Shown here piece after piece: positions 55,688 to 64,000 of a stretch of DNA of 64,000 nt. The notes below the pieces were generated by a model. That model was not told where the DNA came from and did not search any database. It was given only the letters and a program-made list of their open reading frames with translations. This DNA comes from Schizosaccharomyces osmophilus (taxonomy: Eukaryota; Ascomycota; Schizosaccharomycetes; Schizosaccharomycetales; Schizosaccharomycetaceae). The translations under genes and the position numbers were made by a program. Location of the stretch: contig NC_079239.1 of NCBI RefSeq assembly GCF_027921745.1, forward strand, positions 2,197,501 to 2,261,500, read 5' to 3'. Every line of letters begins with the position of its first letter. Position 1 is the first letter of the stretch.

Positions 55688-57052
55688 TTAGACGGAGAGA
55701 GGTTTTTTCTGAGAGTTGAATGCAAAGGGCGTACTCTTTGGAAGCTGAGGAAGCTCTTTTGCAAGTTCCAGTGCCGCCTCTGGCGATGTTTTGTTCATAA
55801 CAAATAGACCTTGCAGGGAAGCCATACTCGTGTTCTTTCCACATACAACTTCACTTATTTCTGACGACAGCTTGGGATCATCTTTTCCATAGAATCTACG
55901 AAACATATCGTGCACCTGCTGAGGGGTGGCATTGCCCAAATATGCTTTGATATCGACACGGCCAGGACGTATCAAAGCGGGATCAAGTATGTCTGGATGA
56001 TTTGTTGTCATAAATATAATTCGTTCGTCTGCAGACGTTACGCCGTCAACTGCGTTCAAAAGACCACTAAACGTGACGTTGGCACGAAATCCAACTTCGC
56101 CGGAACGATCTCTTCCTTGGAAAGCAGAATCAACATCCTCTAGGAGAACAACTGATTTCGGAGGAACATTGGAGAGTAAGTGATTGAGTCTGTCATCACT
56201 CAAGCCTCGTTCAGCAAGATTCAAAACACATATATCATAATCCAGTTCACCGGCCAAAGCGTACAGAAAAGAAGTTTTTCCACTTCCCGGCGGGCCGTAT
56301 AGGAGGTATCCACGGCGGTAGGGTATACCTCGGTCAGCATACCATTGATAGTTACCCAAAAAGTCACGGACATCTTCAGTAATCAGATCTTTTACATCCT
56401 TTTCCAAAACAACGCTGGATAAAAGACGCTTGGATCTTGGTGATCCGAATGGCTTCCAGTCAGTAGCCCATGCTGTGTATATTGTGGTTTTGTTTTTTTG
56501 AGCAGTATGCATAAATTTTTGAGCTTCCAGAAGCATGTCAGAGAAAATTTCTCGATCTCTGGATAATGTAGTAAGCGTGATGGTTTCCCATGGAGTGCCG
56601 GTCGTCAGATCTTGTAGCCGGCTGCTTCGCTGGCGCTCGACTTGAATCCAGCACTTTTTGTATTTAATAATGTGCTTTCCTGGTCCGGGAACGAGTTGGA
56701 AGAGACTGCTGGGGGTGGGTTGCTTGGATGAACGAGTGGGAGGATGGAAAATACTTTTGGCGCTTCCTCTTGCTTCAACGGCAAGCTGGTTTGAGTAGCG
56801 CTTTGGGACCGTTCCCATCCAATGAAGGAACGCATTGTAGCTTTTTTCTTTACTTGGGATTTCCAGAGAGACCAACATTCTTCGTTTTATGAGACCTGCC
56901 CCAGACATGACTCCACGCCGTAAGATTGCCAAACCCGCTCCAAAGCCCATCAAACCTATTCCTGCACTAAAGAAAGAATTTCCGGATAAGATGCTTTGGA
57001 GACCATTGGCCGTGTCCGGGTGATTGGTGGCAGAAGATGCCAGCTGGTTCAT
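55688..57052 (-). CDS. bcs1: Mitochondrial AAA ATPase Bcs1
   Basis: Inner-membrane translocase that inserts the folded Rieske Fe-S protein into complex III. 454 aa, intronless. It starts with a 40-residue polar part, then a membrane span (FFSAGIGLMGFGAGLAIL) and a positively charged internal targeting sequence (RRGVMSGAGLIKRR). The Bcs1-specific domain spans about 60-190. The AAA domain has Walker A GPPGSGKTSFLYALA, Walker B VVLLEDVDSAF, sensor FMTTNHPDILDPALIRPGRVD with the arginine fingers. All catalytic residues are present. Confidence 0.96.
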   Translation of the reverse strand: MNQLASSATNHPDTANGLQSILSGNSFFSAGIGLMGFGAGLAILRRGVMSGAGLIKRRMLVSLEIPSKEKSYNAFLHWMGTVPKRYSNQLAVEARGSAKSIFHPPTRSSKQPTPSSLFQLVPGPGKHIIKYKKCWIQVERQRSSRLQDLTTGTPWETITLTTLSRDREIFSDMLLEAQKFMHTAQKNKTTIYTAWATDWKPFGSPRSKRLLSSVVLEKDVKDLITEDVRDFLGNYQWYADRGIPYRRGYLLYGPPGSGKTSFLYALAGELDYDICVLNLAERGLSDDRLNHLLSNVPPKSVVLLEDVDSAFQGRDRSGEVGFRANVTFSGLLNAVDGVTSADERIIFMTTNHPDILDPALIRPGRVDIKAYLGNATPQQVHDMFRRFYGKDDPKLSSEISEVVCGKNTSMASLQGLFVMNKTSPEAALELAKELPQLPKSTPFAFNSQKKPLSV

Positions 57053-57523
57053 AATCTTGTTTTGCGAGTGGATGTGAATCGATTTCCGTCAAATGTTAAG
57101 AAAAAAGGAAAAAACTTGCTTCTCAGTTCAAAAATACCAACAAAACTGGAAACGTAAAACGAGGACCTAAAAATGAAATGAAAAGGAAGTTTGTAAGAGA
57201 GGAGGACAATCTCGCAAAGGACTATTCTAGTTTCAGTAAGAGAAGAGAAAAAAGATCCAAAAAAAAAGTGAATAGAGGTAAAAGAATAACCAAACTAAGG
57301 AAAAACATTCCTGTTCGTCGTGAGGACGAAATTTCCCTTCTTCTGTAGAAAACCTTTGGGAACCAGTATCCCGTCGTTCAGTTCATTTACGCAATTTTTT
57401 CATACTTTTCCTTTCCTTTTATTGTTATTCCATACAAAAAGAGAAGAGATTATCCAAATTTAAACATTTGAACTCTTACAAAACCTTTACTATTATTTAT
57501 AGGGAAGAAGGTGAATGAACGAG
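57053..57523. other. Intergenic between bcs1 and tRNA-Lys
   Basis: 471 bp, A-rich. Holds the bcs1 promoter. No separate feature seen. Confidence 0.5.
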
Positions 57524-57605
57524 TCCCGGGTAGCTCAATCGGTTAGAGCGTCTGACTCTTACGAAGGTCATCAGAAGGTTGCGAGTTCGATTCTCGCCTT
57601 GGGAG
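57524..57605 (+). tRNA. tRNA-Lys(CUU) with 8-nt intron
   Basis: Acceptor stem TCCCGGG pairs with CTTGGGA (two G-T pairs), discriminator G. The D arm is GCTC-AATCGGTTA-GAGC; the T arm GCGAG-TTCGATT-CTCGC contains the B box. The anticodon stem TCTGA/TCAGA encloses CTCTTA, then an 8-nt intron CGAAGGTC (57562-57569), then A, giving a mature seven-base loop with anticodon CTT at 34-36. The intron sits between positions 37 and 38, the standard place. Mature length 74 without CCA. Pol III terminator follows at once. Confidence 0.96.
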
Positions 57606-57608
57606 TTC

Positions 57609-57613
57609 TTTTT
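57609..57613 (+). terminator. Pol III terminator of tRNA-Lys
   Basis: A run of five T three bases after the tRNA. Confidence 0.85.
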
Positions 57614-58566
57614 ATTCCCCATTTCGCGAAGAATTCGCCTTCATTGAGGGTTGTTTTTCTTTTTAGTAAAAAATTACAAAAAAAAGAAAGGTAAAACAAT
57701 TGTCATGTTTGCGCATTTCATGTTACTCATCCACCCTCAAGCTTCAAGAAACGTTTCCTTCATAATAAAACAAAAAGTTATTCCTCTATGAATATTCATT
57801 CTGTATTTAGAAATCATTCCATAAAAAATTTTTTACGCAAGAGAAACGATTCTCTGCTTTTATTTAATTTTATTTAATTTAATTTATTTTTTGTTTTTTA
57901 AAAAAAGTAAACAGACATTTGATTTATTTACTAACGATCTGCTACATACATAGTGTCCTTATGTAGTTTAAGCAACTAGAACGATCGCTAACGCTACAAA
58001 ATCATCCATACATATAATCTCAAACAATCTTATTACGAACAAAAAGTTCCGCAACGACGACGCGAAAAGGCAAATTGCGTGGTAAAGCCATATAAACACA
58101 TATTTTTTTTTGGAATTCAGCCGTAATTGTTCAAGACAAATTGAACTTTTGGTTTGTTCCCGTCCTTGGAACACTTTCTGGTCATATATCAAAAGGAATT
58201 GCAAATTGAACTTGTTTATGAGCCTTTTAGCAGACTTTCGCGAAAAAGTGTTCGGATTTGTTAGGGTGCTTTATTTTTAATTTGCGTTCATTGGTAATCT
58301 TCGGTAAGTAACGCTATACGTAAGGATAGCCGTGTGAGGTTAGGATTATTTTAAGAGCGATGAAAAGGGAATAATACTCTTTAGGAAGATATGGGGACAA
58401 GGAATTGTTATAAGGAGTTGATTGTATTATATAATGAATTCTTGTTCATTATTAATGTGTTTTTGTTTTCCTAAAGAGTGTTCCTTTCTCTTCTCTTGCA
58501 TCGGGTCCTGGAACGAATGTCTATGAAAGACTGTGTCGGCTAACTTGCTATAGACCTTGTTGCAGT
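57614..58566. other. Intergenic: mae1 upstream region
   Basis: About 950 bp. Low-complexity ATTTA-like tract at 57860-57910. The long leader before mae1 may hold regulatory sites, but I recognise none. Confidence 0.45.
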
Positions 58567-59898
58567 ATGGGTAGAATCACGGAAATCCTTACGAACCGCT
58601 ACCATGAACTTGTAGATTGGCGAGCAAAAAGCCCTCACATTCCTTTTGTTCAACGTCTGCGCCATTTCACTTGGAGTTGGTTTGCTGTTACAATGGCAAC
58701 TGGTGGTATTGGCCTAGTCATTGGTACGCTTCCCTACAGATTTTATGGACTAAACACCATTGGTAAAATTGTATACATCTTAGATATCTTTCTCTTGGCC
58801 CTGTTTTGTAGCCTCATGATTGCTCGATTCATAATATACCATGATACTTTTATGGGTTCATGGAGACATTTCCAGGAAAAATTCTTCATAGCTACTTGTC
58901 TGTTATCCTTTTCAACATTCATTGACATGTTTGCTGTTTATGCTAAACCGTCCACGGGAGAATGGATGGTATGGGTAATTCGTATTTACTATTACATTTA
59001 TATCGCCGTTACCTTTTTATACGGGATATTTGCTTACTATACCGTGTTTCGGGATCATGTGTTCACCTTGGAAACCGCTGCTCCTTCTTGGATTTTACCA
59101 ATTTTCCCATGTATGATTGGCGGTGTTATCGCAGGCGCTGTTCTTACTACGCAGCCGTCGCCTCAAATGAAAAACATGGTGATTGTCGGTATCATGTTTC
59201 AAGGTCTCGGTTTCTGGGTATACCTCATGACTTTTTCTGTCATGCTGCTTCGTTTGTTCACTGTTGGATTCCCGGCTGCAAGCGAGAGGCCCGCCATGTT
59301 TATCCTTACAGGTCCTCCTGGTTTCACAGGTTTGGCCTTAATTAACTTGGCCCGCGGTGCCGTTGCTACCCGTCCGAATATCTTTAGAAGTCCCCACTCG
59401 TCAGAATATTTTGAGTTTGTTAGTACTTTTTTGGCTATTTTCATCTGGGGCCTCGGTGCTTGGATCTGGTGTCTTTGTTTGGTTACTTTGCTCGCTGGAA
59501 TATTTAGTCATGCTCCTATGAAATTTAGTAATACTTGGTTTGCTTTGATTTTCTCAAACGTCGGTTTCGTTATCTTGACATGCCGAATCGGAGAAGAGAT
59601 TGATTCCAAGGCGTTTACACTATTTGGTCACATTATTTCCGTTGCTTTATGTATCGTATGGCTCATATTAATGTATTTGATGATTCGTGCTTTCCTTGTA
59701 AACGATATCATGTATCCAGGGAAAGACGAAGACGCAAAGAAACCAGCTGAGACCAGAACAATGGCTGTGGAACCGGAAAGGTTTGGAATTCCCAAGGATT
59801 TATCTGAGCATGAGCTGGACCTTGCATCTGCAAATCGTCACGCTACAGAAGATCATCGTGATCAAGAGCCTCCTACTGTTGCTACTACTCGGCAATAA
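58567..59898 (+). CDS. mae1: Malate / C4-dicarboxylate permease Mae1
   Basis: Plasma-membrane importer of malate, succinate and other C4 dicarboxylates. 443 aa, intronless, close to S. pombe Mae1 (438). Ten predicted spans of the TDT family. Conserved pieces: RLRHFTWSWFAVTMATGG, GLVIGTLPYRFYGLNTIG, TCLLSFSTFIDMFAVYA, GEWMVWVIRIYYYIY, and AGPPGFTGLALI-like loop written here as GPPGFTGLALINLARGA. The hydrophilic C-tail ends with charged residues and QEPPTVATTRQ. In S. pombe mae1 and npc2 are also neighbours, in opposite orientation to each other. Confidence 0.95.
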   Translation: MGRITEILTNRYHELVDWRAKSPHIPFVQRLRHFTWSWFAVTMATGGIGLVIGTLPYRFYGLNTIGKIVYILDIFLLALFCSLMIARFIIYHDTFMGSWRHFQEKFFIATCLLSFSTFIDMFAVYAKPSTGEWMVWVIRIYYYIYIAVTFLYGIFAYYTVFRDHVFTLETAAPSWILPIFPCMIGGVIAGAVLTTQPSPQMKNMVIVGIMFQGLGFWVYLMTFSVMLLRLFTVGFPAASERPAMFILTGPPGFTGLALINLARGAVATRPNIFRSPHSSEYFEFVSTFLAIFIWGLGAWIWCLCLVTLLAGIFSHAPMKFSNTWFALIFSNVGFVILTCRIGEEIDSKAFTLFGHIISVALCIVWLILMYLMIRAFLVNDIMYPGKDEDAKKPAETRTMAVEPERFGIPKDLSEHELDLASANRHATEDHRDQEPPTVATTRQ

Positions 59899-60514
59899 AC
59901 TTAACCTTCCGCTAAGTTCGTAAAAACAGGTTGTTTAAACCGATTGATTACTATCTTTTTTATTCGTCTTTATCTTGTTAAACGTCCCTTTATTTTGTGG
60001 GCTTATTTTGTTCTTTGTTTTTATGTTAATAAAAAAGAGATGATATGTAATTGAGGGTCTCTCCTAAAACAATAAAATAAACAGTGTTCTATGCCACTTA
60101 TTTAGAGGCTTTTAAAACATAAAACGATTTTTGGGATACTTATAGGTTTTTTAAAAAATGAAACTACTTCACTATAACATTCAGTTTTGTGATATTGAAA
60201 CAACGTTCATTAATAAATCTCGTTTTTTAACTCGGATAATCATACATGTATAAACGATTCGCATCGTTCACCATTTTTTCAGAACCTCAACGTAAATTAC
60301 AAGAAATCACGGATCATAACAAGAAGATGAAAATTCATTAAATACAGGAAAGAAGTATTGAAGCAATTGTGCGCAAATAGTATATATATAATCATGAAAA
60401 TAAAGCAAACGTAAAGAGGAACAGAACGGAAACATTGTAGCATCAACTAATATGAAATCTTTAGGGTTGATAACATGAAAATGAAACCCTCACAGAAGTC
60501 TGATGCTCTTAATC
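59899..60514. other. Intergenic, convergent 3' flanks of mae1 and npc2
   Basis: 616 bp, A/T-rich. No feature supported. Confidence 0.5.
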
Positions 60515-61072
60515 CTAATCCTGATCAATTAGCTGGAAGCCAAAATGACTGAAGGAAACTGTAGCCGAAACACAAGTAAGTTGTTCATCGTTAGCATTGT
60601 AAGCCTTGGCAACAACATAATAGCGTCCTGGAGGTATAGCCCACGGCAATGAAATAGTAGCTTCTTTCTTAATGACCCCAGCTTCTACTGGACATTCAAC
60701 ATCTGCTAATTCGTATGCTTGTTCGCAAATATCTAAGCGCTCTCTCACAATAGGGACAAAGCCATATTTGACAACAATTTCAACGTAGCTTCCATTGAGG
60801 ACAGTCGTGCCAACGTCCACTTGGCCCTGAATTGTAAGGTTTTTGCCGGCTTTAGGAGGGTTTGGAAGAAGATTGATGTAATCAATTGTGACATGGTCAC
60901 TTTCACGGTCCCAATCCGAGCAATAACTTGCGGGATTCGCTCCCGGAATTTTGTTGCCCTGAACAGTCAAATCTTCATCGACTGGATTAAATTTAGATGC
61001 CGAAAACCAAGAGCTGGCTGAAATGAAATAGGGGAAACAGGAGAGTAAGCAAATAGCACCAAAGAACTTCAT
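60515..61072 (-). CDS. npc2: Sterol / phosphatidylglycerol-inositol transfer protein Npc2
   Basis: 185 aa, intronless. N-terminal signal peptide (MKFFGAICLLSCFPYFISA) sends it to the vacuole lumen. The ML (MD-2-lipid) domain follows with SYCSDWDRESDHVTIDYINL, NPPKAGKNLTIQG, VKYGFVPIVRERLDICEQ and CPVEAGVIKKEATISLPWAI. Six conserved cysteines are visible for three disulfides. It carries lipids between vacuolar membranes. Length and end match the fungal type. Confidence 0.94.
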   Translation of the reverse strand: MKFFGAICLLSCFPYFISASSWFSASKFNPVDEDLTVQGNKIPGANPASYCSDWDRESDHVTIDYINLLPNPPKAGKNLTIQGQVDVGTTVLNGSYVEIVVKYGFVPIVRERLDICEQAYELADVECPVEAGVIKKEATISLPWAIPPGRYYVVAKAYNANDEQLTCVSATVSFSHFGFQLIDQD

Positions 61073-62235
61073 CTTTGCAGGAACGGAAAGGAAATTTGAA
61101 GACAGAAGGAATAAACAACGTTAAAGATGTGATTCGAAGTAGAGAAACAATAAAAAACCAATGTCTTCTAACCTTGAAAGCTTTTATCTAATATAAAAAT
61201 GAAAAAAAAACAAGAAAAAAGGTCGTCTATGTAGACAAAAAATTGAGTTTTGAAAGTGTCGGAACGGTTTTATAAAACGGAAGACAAGGGTGCTTAACAA
61301 TTATCTGCTATTCAAGTCTTTATTGAAATCCTGCTTTAAATAAAATAGATCTCTCAAAACAATACCCTTTAGGAATTCCTCAATGGTTTGTACGAAAGAC
61401 AATGGTGGTAGATGGTAAGTTCGTAAATGGCTAATGAAGTAAGTAAACAAACAGGTTTATATACAATAGTGGCTAGAAGCGAAACAAATTAATCAATTTT
61501 AATTGTTAGTTTTTGATTGATAGACAAAAAATAAAACATGACTATAAAGTATTTTCGAAAATCATGCAGTTCATTTGAATGAAAAGCAATTGCATTTCCG
61601 CTAGTAAATTAAGCCATTTTAAGATAGAAGTCATAAAATATATATAAATAAAACATAAGAAGTGATTTAAAAATGGATCAAATAAGACATATGTAAGTCA
61701 ACGGTTACGGAAGTCCTTTCTTTGGAGATTTCGAGCTGACCCTAACTGAAGATTTCATTTCAATGAATTGCAGCAAGAGCATTCATAAAATCATATAAAA
61801 CTTAGTAAAAATATGGATTTTTAACTTTTCTACTTCCAAAAGGACGAATAATTACCTTTTCTTTACGCTTTTGCAAATGAATTCTGCTTTCGAAATAAGA
61901 ACCGAAACATAACGTCATATAATAAGCTTTACGTAGCCGAGTATACAGCAGTATGCACAATAAAAAATGTGTAGCAGAACGCAAATTAACATAACATTTC
62001 TGAATACACCTTTCCTAAACACAGGAAGAGGTCAAGAGAAGTTAGACGACACAAATCTTACAGTTGCAATAAGAGTAGATTCTTTTAACTTTTCTTACAG
62101 ACATTGCTTTTTATTTCTTTTCTTTTTGAAGGCTATACGGTGTTGTATTTACACGGGACACGCTCCGATTGTTGGATTCAACCAAGACACCTCAATTTCA
62201 TTTTTGCATTTTGCTCATTTGTATAAATATTCAGG
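61073..62235. other. Divergent intergenic region npc2 / cdc5
   Basis: 1.16 kb, very A/T-rich. No coding or RNA signature supported. Confidence 0.45.

Positions 62236-64000
<1,765 letters not shown>

Overview
This is a nuclear, protein-coding-dense window from a fission yeast (genus Schizosaccharomyces). The evidence is the gene content, the many 40-100 nt introns with GTAAGT/GTATGT donors and CTAAC branch sites 8-20 nt before the acceptor, an A/T-rich background, a HomolD promoter box (CAGTCACA) in front of a ribosomal protein gene, and a tRNA-Lys(CUU) with an 8-nt intron. Proteins are close to but not identical with remembered S. pombe sequences, so I place it in a sister species, probably the S. 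octosporus/cryophilus group (inference). Gene order follows S. pombe chromosome I blocks as I recall their systematic numbers; I could run no search.

Layout: 1-7.4 kb holds gcn5 (partial), a hidden four-exon zinc-ribbon gene, otu2, a TMA23-type G-patch gene, the GPI-transamidase subunit gab1 and mitochondrial uS11m (the S. pombe SPAC1952 block). 7.6-39.4 kb holds clr2, a DAL5-family transporter, vma3, nan1, rpb10, ypt4, a Sel1-repeat gene, a Noc2-family gene, a PCI gene, coa3, vps28, not3, guf1, wis2/cyp5, elf1, uracil phosphoribosyltransferase and several small spliced genes (SPAC1B3 block). 40-50 kb holds rvb1, rrp12, rpl3 and a decayed M-factor pheromone gene (SPAPB8E5 block). 50-57 kb holds pkp1, med11, a YggS protein, a UTR4-type enolase-phosphatase and bcs1 (SPAC644 block), followed by tRNA-Lys, mae1, npc2 and the 5' part of cdc5.

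There are no operons. Genes are monocistronic and functionally mixed, but three themes recur: ribosome biogenesis (tma23, nan1, noc2, rrp12, rpl3, with rvb1 in snoRNP assembly), mitochondrial expression and respiratory-chain assembly (mrps18, guf1, coa3, bcs1, a B12D/NDUFA4-like protein, pkp1), and chromatin/transcription (gcn5, clr2, rpb10, not3, elf1, med11, rvb1). I saw no transposon, LTR, virus-like element or CRISPR.

Most notable: (i) a remnant of an M-factor precursor gene beside rpl3, with a stop and a lost CaaX cysteine; (ii) a 6-nt internal and a 9-nt terminal coding exon in vma3; (iii) a zinc-ribbon gene recovered only by splicing through a 14-nt exon; (iv) the first Myb repeat of the splicing factor gene cdc5 broken into 13-, 20- and 15-nt exons; (v) several small spliced genes of unknown function.
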